From: Lepisosteus oculatus
Taxonomy: Eukaryota; Chordata; Actinopteri; Semionotiformes; Lepisosteidae
Direction of reading: 5' to 3'
DNA: 64,000 nt
Assembly: GCF_040954835.1 (NCBI RefSeq)
Contig: NC_090698.1
Coordinates: 2,540,501-2,604,500 of the forward strand
Shown here: piece after piece, positions 38,801 to 50,800 of the stretch
Layout: every line of letters starts with the position of its first letter
How positions within the stretch are numbered: position 1 is the stretch's first letter
The notes under the pieces: generated by a model
What the model saw: only the letters and a program-made list of their open reading frames with translations
Databases searched by the model: none
Told to the model about the DNA's origin: nothing
Program-made: the position numbers and the translations under genes

Positions 38801-41800
38801 TAGCCCATCCTTCTCACAGTGCACCAGGCACAGCAGCATGCTCCTGACCGAGGCACAGTCTGAGGTCTGACCATGAAGAGCGATCTGGCACGATGAAGGA
38901 GTGGTGCCTGTTGCCCTGGGTGCCACAGGACTTCACCGTTCCAGCGTGTCTCTCCAGACTGGGGCTGCTCCAGGTCCAATAAGATGGAGGGGTTCTGTGA
39001 AAAGAAGCAGCACTTTTCTAGTGTCTTTTTACACCCATCTGTAAGGACCAGCGATGCTTTGTCCCAGAGTTGTCAGCAGACAGACAGGCTCTGAGCCAAA
39101 CTCCTTGCAGGAAAGGTCCCAGTTGCTGCCTCGCTGTTGTCGATATTACACACATCCCAGATAGGGCTGCTTTAAAAAAAAATATTCCAATGAAAACATG
39201 ACTGTTCGGAAATGTAGGCATTACACTGCAAAGATCTGTGCTCTAAAAGAATGTTTCTCTGGTTACCTTAATTGAGCTGTACCGTATTAGAATGTAAGCA
39301 GGTGAGTGATTGTATACAATCTACATTAATACATAGATGCATATTTCTATAGACTTGCAAGACCACCCTGAGTGTTTAATAAAACTCGCAAAAGTATCAT
39401 TGACAAAAGAGCATAGTTTAACCCTCAGGTTTTTGTTACTAATGATAAATGATAAAATGGCCCTGTTTTCAGTAAAGGTGTAAAAGCACCTCTCTATGTA
39501 CCTGTCGGCTTTGCAGGGAGCTGTTCAGTGTCCCCGCAGTGGTTTTGCGTCAGGAATGGAAATGACACTTTGGATCTGCATCTGTTCCATGTTCCACGAT
39601 GCACTGAGTCAAGCTACCAGATGCAGATGTGCCCAGATGTGTTGTGCTGCCTTCTGTTTGAGCTTGGTGTTTTGTACTCTATTTGTCGAGCTTGTTCATT
39701 TGACTTGCCAGGACACAGGCGTGCTGTGAGCAGTTTCGGCACTCAAATTATTCAGCCGCCCTGCTGCAGGCTGTTTGACTGACTTGCTGATCTTTAGCTC
39801 CAGGTCTTGGGAAGAGAAGGTGTGAAATCTGCTGGGGAGCACAACTAGATCTGCTTCATGGGGAAGCCAGGAATCCAGGTGTGCAACAGAGTTATCTACT
39901 GCAGGAATTCTTAGAGCAGAGAAGACAGTAGGGATGGGTGGCAGCCCTCAGCCAGGTGTTCCTGCAGAAGCAGCTGTTCAGCCCAGTCTGGACTGGCCAT
40001 AGCGGGGAGGGAACAGAAGACAGGTGAGGATGACAATCAGTCCATAGTGAGCATAGTGATAGTGAGCAGTTCATTGACCCATGGACCTCATCCTGTTGCT
40101 TCTTGGAAGAAGGCTGGGTATTGAGTTCAGCACTGTTACTGGGCAGCTTGTTCCAGACTTCTACCACCCTTTGTGCGTTTGTGCGTTCCTCCGGTTCTCA
40201 ACTGAAGTGCATCTTAACCTCCCTTTAGTGTCCAGTTGTCTCTTCTGCTTATGCTTCTCCGTTCAAGACTAAAGAGATTGGGTTCCTTCGCCCTGGCTGC
40301 GTAAGAGTTTGTGGGTGCCCAGTGATAACCTTTTCTCACGCGGCACTGCTGCTTACACACTGCTGCTCGACAAATCCTGGCCGCCGTTAGCTAGCAGCTC
40401 GGCTCGGACCAGGAGAGCTGATTCCTGGACGACAGGACAAAGGCTCTGTTATGATTGAGCCCCTCGTAGCCCCCGGTCGAACTCTTTGCCCACTGTTTCT
40501 TCACGCCAGGGGCGTTTCCTGTTGCCCGCTGGGCTGCGCGCTCGGCGTGTTCAGCGTGGAAACACTGCAGCCTGTCTCCAGCCCGGCCTCCCCTCTCCCT
40601 GCTTCTCTGTTGACATCCTGTCTGGCAGAGGAGGAGAAAAAGACGTTTTTCATTTATTTGATCTTCGGGAACACAATAGCCGAGGGGGAGAGAGCTGGAG
40701 AGTGTTGGTCAGACTGAGTGATTGTCTTCCTCTTTCCACTCCGCACAGAAAGTAACCGTGATCAATGGCCCCAGCCTGGCGGCTGCTGCTGCTGGTTAAC
40801 CCCCTCCCTGCCGGCAGCCTGCTGGCGGGGCCCCTGTCCAGGACGGCTGGAGTGGCTCGGGAGCCGACCGAGAGTCTCTGACCACGTCTCTGTCCGCTGC
40901 CCTCCTCCCTCTCCAGGTCCTGCAGGCGGTGGGGGTGTTCGAGCTCCAGATCGAGCAGCTCCAGAACACCAACGGGCTGCTGCTCAGCGGGGGGTGCTGC
41001 GACGGCGGGGGCGGGGGCGGCGCGGGGGGCCGCTGCCCCCAGGCGGACCAGTGCGACACTTTCCTCCGGGCGTGTCTGAAGGAGTACCAGGTGCGGGTGT
41101 CGCCCACGGGGCCCTGCACCTTCGGCGCGGGCAGCACGGGCGTCCTGGGGGGCAACAGCTTCTCCCTGCGGCACCGGACCCCCGGCGAGCAGGTGGGGCG
41201 GATCGGCATCCCCTTCAAGTACGCCTGGCCGGTGAGTACTCGCGCCCGTGGGCACGGCGGGGCGCGGGGGGGTGTCGGGGCACCGGGCTCTGAGGGTTTC
41301 CAGGCAGGGAAACGAATGATGTAGAATCAGATCCTGTCAGTCCGAGATGGCCTGAGGGAAAGAGAATGGTGCGCAGTCTCGGTGACCCTCCTGCTTGAGC
41401 ATCGGCGTCAGGCCCTGCGGGGGGGCCTCTTCGCGTGTGAGAGCACGCGCTTGGAGCTGTCGAGGCCTGTGTCGTCCTCTCCGTCGCAAGGAGGCTCAAA
41501 TCTCACTAGGGGTCGCCAGGGCTGGCCAGAGCTGGAAAGGGGGTCTTCATCAGGGCGCTCTCTCTGTCTCATCGGTAGTGCTGGCTTGGTGGGGTCTCTC
41601 TCTGTGAATCTAATTTGGAGTGCCAGCTTGTCTGGGCTGGGCTGACTGAGAACTGGTTTGTGCTGTAAACCTGCTGGTGAGGAGCTCTGGGCCCTGGTGT
41701 GATCACAGAGCACTGATCTATGCTGTCTTTCAGCAGTTTTTCAACCAAACCTTCTACACTACAGCTTGATAGTTTCTCTCTGCAGGGGGTAATGCAGGTA

Positions 41801-44800
41801 GCCCTCCCCTGCGCCGTTATCTTCCATACCTTTGTGGATGTGTCTCCTGACCAGTCAGGATGTTTTAGCGAGAGCACTTTTCTTGGGATTGAAACCCTTC
41901 ATCCTGAGTTTCACCTCGGTTTGGGAGAGAGTGGCTGGTGAGCCGTTCTCATTGTGTCCCTGCTCTGTAATTCAGGATCGCGGACGGTTTTCTACCGGGA
42001 CATGATCATGAGCTCTGCAGCTCAGTTGTTGTCTGCGGGTTCTTTCAGATATGAAGGATTTGATTGAGGAGAACTGGCCAGGGCACAGCCAGTGCTGCCC
42101 AATGGTTTTGCTCATCAGTGCACAGCGTTAATTAATGGTGCAATTAGTCTTTGCAGGGTTGTTTTTTCCAAAACCAGATCGCGTGCACTAACCTACTGAG
42201 ACAGTTTTGAAAGATTTAATTTAATAACTCGTGAATATTACAAATTCTGTTTGTCTCTGTAGTTTATAATTTGAACTATATGTTGTATATGAAGGAATTA
42301 ACTAAAACTGTCTTCTGAATCCTCCTCTCCTCAGTCCAAACCGACCCTCACGTTTCTTGCTTTATAGTATCTGATACATCTGTGCTCATTTATAAAGCCA
42401 CTCCAGCAGTGAGGAGTAGCGCTCACGGGTCCAGGTTCTGTGAGGTCAGGTCCCACGAGGAGCACTGCTGCTGTCCCCTTGAGCAAGCTGCTTTACTCAG
42501 ACTGCTCCAGTAACATGCCCAGCTGCAGAAATGAGTATACATGGACGTCACTTTGGATAAAGGTGTCTGGCGTTTAAGAATAATAATCACGTCCCCTATC
42601 TTGGTGTATGCATTCAGTTTTCATCTCAGCCCTTATGCATAAGCTTCGTGTAATAGTTCTCCTGAGATCCAGTGATTCGGTCATTGAAGTCAAGCTGGAG
42701 GATCACCATGGTGACAGGCAGCAAAGAGCTGGAGTCCTCTTCAGTGTATTGAAGCCGGAGGACGGCTCAGGCTGTAGAGATAGACTGGACAGCAGGATAC
42801 TCCGAGCAGCTCTGGGCTTCACAGGGCCACACAGGGAGGCGTGTCCAAGCTCACTGCCCGTGATTGGCGGACGTTGATGGGCGGGGCATGCCACGCGCAG
42901 ACTTTGTTTGAGGTGTGATTCTTTTGCCCTCTGCGTCCATCCCAGGGTGCCACACACAGGCTACAGCTAGTTGGAACGCTCTGTCATGGACGCGGCAGTT
43001 TGTGGGTGAGGGTCAGGACAGGGAGGCGCAGAAGGTGGAACGATTGAGAGAGTACTGTCCGTGTGCGAAGGGCAGGGGGACAGCAGCAGAGCAGAACAGC
43101 AGCAGAGCAGCCTGTGTGTGCGGCAACGTAGGATCTAGTGGTGCAGTGCGGGGAGCGTGTGCATCTGAGCTTATTCAAAGAGGACTGTAGTAAGGGTATG
43201 AAAAAGCATGATAGAGTGTGTTCCCAAAGATGGAATGATGGAATACCATGGCAAAGCGAAGGGAATGCAGGGAACAAGTACAGTAGAGCCCCGATTATCA
43301 GACCTAAACGGGGCCGATAGCGTGTCGGATAATTGAAAATGTCGGATAATGCGAAAACTGAGTTGACAAATGATAGTTATGGAAGTGCAGTATAAGTATG
43401 AAATCTAGTTTATTAATCTACTGTAAATCAGAGCTTTCTCTTGAAGTATCGGACCTGTGATAGGCATGCCGTCTGCTGCATGAACCTCAAGAACAAAGCT
43501 TCATCGACCTTTTCGTCCTTCAGCTGAAGGCCGGTCAGAGCACCACTTCTCTATCTCATTTCTATTCCTCTCCCAGCTGCAACTCGTCCCACACCAAATT
43601 CAGATGCAAGTTTTTTGCAATGAACTCGTCCTTTTTTAACACTTCAAGCTTTTGTTCCACTGAAAGAACTGCTTTCTTTCTCCTCGCACTTGTCATGTTT
43701 CTCAAATAACACAATTATATTTATGAGTGCAAACGAGCGAGCGGGGCTACGTCGATGGCAGGATTTGACGCACTGAGAGACAAAGCAGGATGGGATTGGG
43801 CAAAACATTATGCATGCGCACACATACAGTACATAGCATATATGTATATAGCATGTTGATTGCTATGTCGGATAAAATGGAATGTCGGATAATCGAGACT
43901 GTGCTGTATAACATATAACATATAAAACATGTAACATATAACATATAACATATAACAATCTGCAGAAGAGCAGCGGTGCTGAACTTTAATAAGGATGCAT
44001 GCTTATCCTGGACTGTGTGTGAGGGAGAGGTTTCTCATAGAACAGTAAACGGTATCGATTTCAGGGAAAGGTAGCGCATGTGGGGGGGGGGTGTTGAGAA
44101 GGAGCGGTTTTCCCTGGGAAACGGCCAGGCTGAAAGAGCAGCCTTGTCCGGCAGCCTCTGTGAGAGGCGGGACCCGCTGCTCCCCTGGGGGGGTCTCCGC
44201 TGGGAGGGAGGCAGGTGAGGAGCGTCCCTGGGAGAAAGCCGAGCTGGCCGACTCTCTCTCCGGGGAGAATCGGATGCGTGTGCACGTCCTGAGCTGGAGA
44301 CTGGAGAAAGGATCAAAGGGGTCAGTAGGCAGATAATCTCGGGCCTGTTGGAACAATCGGTCTGCATCCAGTTTCAGGTGAGTGATGAATGAAGCTCCAC
44401 CACAGGTTGAAGCCCAGTTTCACCTCACTGGGAAAAGGAGACGGGCCTTTAACTTGTGATCCTGTGCACAAAGTGCTGGCGTCACATTTTCTGTCAAAGG
44501 TATTTTTACTGTAGGGAAAGAATATCAGGGTGGCACACTCCTCCGGGAAAATGAGCGTCACACAGGAAGAAAAGGACACTCTGAGCTGATTAGGAGATTC
44601 TGATGTGAAAGTGAAGGTCATTTCACCTCCAGCTCCTCAGAGTGGTTCACTGTGAGTCACGTTTCAAGAGCTCTGCAGAGGCAGCAGTGAAAGCAGGAGA
44701 CACTTCCTCCAAGTGTGTGAGAGATTTTTGTGAGAGACTCCTGTAGTGAAGCGTGAAGAGATATGCAACAAGTTCCAACTGGACTGCGTGCAGGTGGGGC

Positions 44801-47800
44801 CAGCTAGTGACAGCCCTGCTCTCGGAGAGCCCCGCTCCTGCAGGTGTTTGAGGATCAGTGGGAGCTGGAGCCCAGGAAACAGGTCTCACCCTGCACCGCC
44901 AGAGCTAGGCTTCACCGACTGGAGCTCTGGATTTCAGTCAGGCACAGAGGAAAGAAGCACAAAGTGCCAGACACTTCCAGAGTCGAAGTCCGGGCTCTGA
45001 ACATCACAGCGCCGACTGCCACCTCTCCTGCTCTGCCATCATCTTCATCATCTTCCTTGGCTGATGCCTGATATCCTTCCGCTCACCAGATCACAGAACC
45101 CTCTCTATTCCTACGCGCATGTGTATCTCACAAATGTAGGAGGCTGTACATTTCAGCTCTCAGTGTGGTGCGTGAGACTAGTAGTGTTTAGAGTTCACCC
45201 CCTGAGGCCTACACTTTGACTCTCTTCTTGCACCCAGGGATCTGCTGCTTCATATCTTAGCCATGGTCTGACCAGGTGGGGCCCCCATGCACAGCGTCAT
45301 TCACTTCTCGAATCCCCACAGGGCTGTGCCCCACAGCCTGTTGCTGTTCCCTCCTTCAGCGCTGGTTTGTGAAACTAGTCCTCCCCTCTTCCATCAGCAC
45401 GAGGATCCCTCTCTGCTGTGGCTTGGAGCTGACTGTCTTTCATGGGCTGCTCTTTGTAAGCCTCTTAATGGACACAGGGGTATGGCTAGTTCCACTCACC
45501 CTGAGTGACCCACACTCGGTAATTCAACACACACCTGCTTACTCAACGCTTAGCAGCCATCTCGGCTCAAGGACACAGCATGGTCCGGGTTTGAGCCAAG
45601 ATGGTGGCTTCCCAGGACAAGCCTGTTTCTCTTTCTCTTTCACTGCAGTTTCACTGATCTTAACTTGATCTTTACTGCTCTTTACTTGCTTCTACCACAC
45701 TACACTGGGCAGCGTTGCACACTGCTGTGATTTTTTTACAACTTCCTGCGACCAGCTCCAGCTGCCTGTCTGGAGACCGTGTCCCAGTGCCGGCTCGCCA
45801 CGCCCTCGCTCTGACCCGCACATGGTCTCTATTAGACACGCTTTCTCCGGCACTGCTTTGCAGGAAGCGGGAGATTCATTTCCCCTTATGGATCAGGTGT
45901 CTGTTAACGCTTTACTCGGCCTCCGCCCGCAGTGTGCGCCGCAGTCAGCAGAGTCACCGTGGGTTTTCGTGCGGTGATTCGGAAACTGACACAGGTGTGG
46001 TTCATCCGCGCGGCTGGAGGCCGAGTTCTCCACAGTCCTGTTGACGAGGCTGCACTCAGCGCCGACTCGGCTCGCCTTCTTTCCGGGTTTTGTCAGCAGC
46101 CTCATTCAGATCCGCTTCTCGGGTTCCGGGCCTGACTTTCCTCCAGCGTTTCTCCAGCTGCTGCTCTGCAGCTGAACCCGGAGAGCCGGCCCGCGCTGAG
46201 GCCGAGAGATGCCACGGTTCGATAACGCAGAAAAAACGAAAAGACAGCAGCCGACCCCGTGCTGGCAGGAAAGGGGACGGGCACAGGGTGCGGGAATGCG
46301 GGAATGGCCGGCTCTCGCTGGCTGCTGCCTGTTGCGGCCCGGCGCTCCGATGGCAAGGGGCATGCGGGCAGGATCTGCGCCCTGCTGGTGTGCGGCTCAT
46401 CTTCAAGCCAGGCGTGTGGGAATGACCTGTTAATGAACCCACAAGAGAAACACATAAACATGCTGCGTAACGTGCATGGAAAATAACCATATAACTCACA
46501 TTACATGTGGGTGAAATACACTGTCTCTCTGTTGATTCTTCTATTTCTCCTGACTCTTCAGTTCTGCAAAGTAACTTTCTTTAACTTGATACAACCCAGG
46601 CGGTCCCAGTCTCAGTCCTGCAGCTGAGCCTGCTTACTTTGAAGAGTCCTCAACTGAAGCAGCAAGCCACTTGGTTGGACTCTTCTCCTGCTCACAATTA
46701 AATAGTTCAAATTAACCCTAATATTCGGTCTGTTAAGGGCTCAGCTCACGTGGAACAAGCACAGGGACATGACTGGGACCCCCAGACAGGACTGCTCCGC
46801 GAGACTGACTCTTGACAGGTTGTTTCCATTCTGCATGACGGAGAGATGTTTTATTCTCTGGGGTGTTGACAATGCCACAGTGCAGTAACAGCAGAGTGTC
46901 ATGTTATGCTGAGCCCATGCAACATGACAGAAGAATGTGTACTACCATGATGGTGCTGACCGTGTGGCATAAGCCACATGTGATGTGCATATATAGACGT
47001 ATGGAAAATTGATAGAACTAAACTCTGTGGGTAAGGATTGAGCAGTATGTTAATATAGCAGTTTAGATCTGCCTGGTCATGCACTGCGTGACTTGCATAC
47101 CCTGAATCCAAGCCCTTACTGCGCACAACATCCTAACATTTTAGCTCAGGGCTAAATCTGGTTCAGCTGCAAAGATTGTAGATGAGAACCAGACAGCAAA
47201 AGTGAACACATGGAAACCTTCCTTCACCTGCCCCCCCTCCGTTAAGCTAATCCTCGTTTTTTTCTTTGTGCACACACTTGATGCAAAACGAGCGCCGTGC
47301 TGAAAGCCTGCACAAGCAGGCAGCCTGTGGCTGTGGGAGCAGTTTGCTTGTCAGGGTGTCCAGCAAAAAGCAGAGCCTGGAGAGAAGGAGAGCACTCTGT
47401 GTCTTCCTCCCACATGCAGCACGTTCTGAATGGGGTGTCAGGCGCCCTGACGAGAAAGGTGGAAATTAAGAAGAGACACACTCCCAGGAGTGGGTGTGAC
47501 TGGAATGTTATTGAAGCCGTCTGAGTTGGAACTTGTGAGAATTGTGGAATTGATCAGCCACTGAGCCACTGAATTAGATCAATTTTCAAAGTATTCAAAA
47601 CCCTCAAAGGTACTGTCAAAGCCAACCCAAGAATTTCCTTCCAGGTCAGGGAGGACCAGGAAAGTGGAAAATCCACTCAGGACTGTAAAAACGGGTCTCT
47701 ATTTTGCACATAGAGTAGTGAGTGTAGGGAACAGGCAAACCCCCAGCTATATTGTACTGTAGAAGCCAACTCGATGGGAATTTTCAAGAATTGTGTGGAT

Positions 47801-50800
47801 GAGACCTTGTGTTTGTAATCTTTCCTTGTGAGCTTATCTTCTGTCAAAAACGCGTGCACACTTTTAAAATCTGTTCTATGCATTAGAAGTGTGTATGTTG
47901 AAGAAATTCTCTGAGCATATAACCTGCTTATATTGACTTCTAGTCCGGTTACTCTATCAGGAGTAGCCAGTGCTGAAGGAGGGTTCATATCATGTTGCAT
48001 GGAGGCAATCAGTGTTGCACAATGCTCTGAGGCTGACTGGCAAAACACAGTGTTGCACCGGCTTGGTCAGGAGGATCAGTCTTTGTGCCAAGGTTCTGCT
48101 GTGCAAAAAAAAAAAACATCCAATTTGATACACAATCAGAAATTCTTCTTTACTTGTGCTTTAAACATGTACCCAGCACAGAGTCATAATCCTCTCCTAC
48201 AGTGATAAGCCTACACACACATCACAGCCGTGCCGCAGTGTGCAGTGCGGGGCTACAGTATGCACACAGAGGATTGCTCCACACAGTAATGAGGCCAGGA
48301 GCTCCCAGGGCGACGCCAGGCCCGGGTAGCAGCAGTGACTCTGCAGTCGTTTCTCAGGAAAGCGCCCCCCCCCCCGCCCTGCTCCAGTTGAAACTTGATC
48401 TGCTTTCTATTCTTTGCTGCTCTTATTACCTGGAGATGCCGGGCAGCGCGGGGTTCAGAAAGCGCGTGTGGGCTTCTCCTCCTTCCCACGCTGGGGCCTG
48501 CGTGGCTCTCCGTGAGCGTGCTCTTGCACACGCAGACATGCCGCGGCGCACTCTGTCCTCCCCACACGCTCCTCCGAGGTGCGCCTGACTGGGAATGCCT
48601 CGCGGGCATCTTGTCACGGACGTCCAAAGGGACTAACCGTGGGGAACAGGAGAGCGGAAAGAGACCCATATGTGTAGCGGCGAGACGGGAAAAAGGCCTG
48701 GGCTCATTAGTGCAAAGAGTTCAGGAATGCCGTATAGAAACCTATGCCCTCAGGGAGCGGACGTGGGGCGCCCTGGTGCTAGGCGGGTCTCAGGACATCC
48801 GAACGTCAATGTTGAGCGAGGACAGAGTGCAAGACCCGGAAATATATAGCCCAAGGGAAAGAGAGGGACAGGAAGGACAGCAGACCGTAAACTAGGGACA
48901 GGACAGAGAAGGAGCGCCCTCTGGCTGCAGAGGGCGTGACACATCTTTAACTTGGACATGTCCCGTCTTTCGATAGCAGCAACAGTTCCTTTTACAAATT
49001 AAGGATCTCAGGGTGCTTTACACCCCCACTGAAGAGCAGCCCCTCCTGGGCGACACACCGCAGGCCCAGTGCACACAGATCAGGGGGAGGAGAGAGACAC
49101 TGCTGCTCCAGGTTTCCAGCCACAGCATGCAGAGCCCCCCCGCAAGACCTCTGCATGGAGTTCCTTCGTCATCAAGTTCCCCGTCTGGTCTTGCTCTGTG
49201 TGTGAGAGGCGTCTGTCCACCTGGGATGATCATTAGTATCGAGGATCGCCCAGGATGTCATCACGGGCGTCCATTTCCCACCTTCCCCAGCTCTCCGCCA
49301 GTCTGGAGGCTTCTCTCTGGAAGGAAAATGCCCTCCTTGGAAAAGGAGGAGGGGTGAAATGGTCAGTTTGACCAGAGGTGGACCAGACCAGGGGGATCTG
49401 TGTGGAAGTGGAAAAGGTTAGGAAGCAGAAACAGGCAGCCGGAGACGCGAGTCACGTATCGCTTGGCTCTCGCAGTACATGTAAACCCATCGACCTGTGC
49501 CATCGATCCCATGCTCCTATTGATCTGTGGTTTTTCTGATATGGCGAAGACTGAGATCCCAGTTATTGATGGGAATGACTCATGAAGTGTCTACATCGAG
49601 CTGAACAAGTGTCAACAGGGGCTCTTTGTCACCCCATCACCCTCTCCACTCCATATGCTTGAGGCACTGTATCCCGATCCTATTACAGTGCTGACCACAA
49701 ATATCTTCCATGGAAAATACAATTTTAATGTCATCCCAATCAGATCATCTGTTTCGCTTTTTTGTGACTGATCAAACTGGAGGAATAACTGACCAATGTG
49801 ATTGCACTACATCTTTAAAGGCCTGTGCTTCGGGGGGGCTGTAGTGTTAAGGTCTGTGCTGTAGTGGTCAGTGCAGTGAGGGGGCTGCAGTGTTAAGGTC
49901 TGTGCTGTCGTGGTCAGTGCAGTGAGGGGGCTGCAGTGTTAAGGTCTGTGCTGTAGTGGTCAGTGCAGCGAGGGGGCTGTAGTGTTAAGGCCTGTGCTGT
50001 CGTGGTCAGTGCAGCGAGGGGGCTGCAGTGTTAAGGCCTGTGCTGTAGTGGTCAGTGCAGCGAGGGGGCTGCAGTGTTAAGGCCTGTGCTGTAGTGGTCA
50101 GTGCCGTGAAGTCAGTGTGGTTCTGCTGGCCTGGTCGTTCGTGCGGCGGGGGATGAGGTGCACGTGACGCACTGTGGCTCGGTGGGAGTCTATGGATGGG
50201 GCCCTGGGATTTATAAGCTGTGTGTGAACACCTGAGCCAAACCGCCCGTGATTCTCCTGTGTCCTGTCTCGCCCCGGGGCGTGCGCTGGGGAAGTAGCCG
50301 GAGAGGCAGGGAGACGGGGATCGGATGTCGGCGCGCCCCTGTTCCCAGTGCTGGGGCGAGCCCCCCTCTTGTCTGCCCCGACACTGGTGGGAGCAGCCCT
50401 GTAAGGCTATCCCCCTATCTCCACCCTGCATTGTCTCCTCCTCGGCTCAGGACGGCTCCGATTTCAGCCTTGAGACGGGCCCCCCTGTGACTGCGAGCAG
50501 GGCCGGCCCCCATCCCAGCCGTCTCCCTTTCCTGGTGCGGCCTGCCGGGCGTCAGCTCGCAGACTCTCCACACACGGGCCTCCGGCACCCTCCTGTGCCG
50601 AGGAAATCCATTATCCAGTCTCGTTCACATCCCCAGCAAGACGGCTTCATGAATCCAAGCCTTGGACATTTTCCTGTGAGGCCCCAGAGGACAGAACCAC
50701 AACACGTTGCCTTCACTGGTTAGGCCAGAAGACACGGCGAGGCACCGGTCAGCTGAACACTAATGTACTTCTTCCCTCAGTCGGAGCAGCAAGATCTCCA

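Larger units (their letters stand above)
35896..40916 (+). other. Intron 1 of the Jagged-family gene
   Basis: The donor CAG|GTAAGG and acceptor CTCCAG|G define it. The first 1.3 kb is CpG-rich. It holds a degenerate minisatellite (38195-38495) and a minus-strand LINE end (39890-40290). No other exon was recognised. Confidence 0.8.

Noticed and set aside
48395-48895. 166-codon plus-strand open frame
   Set aside because: It runs across the boundary of the solo LTR and has no recognisable domain.
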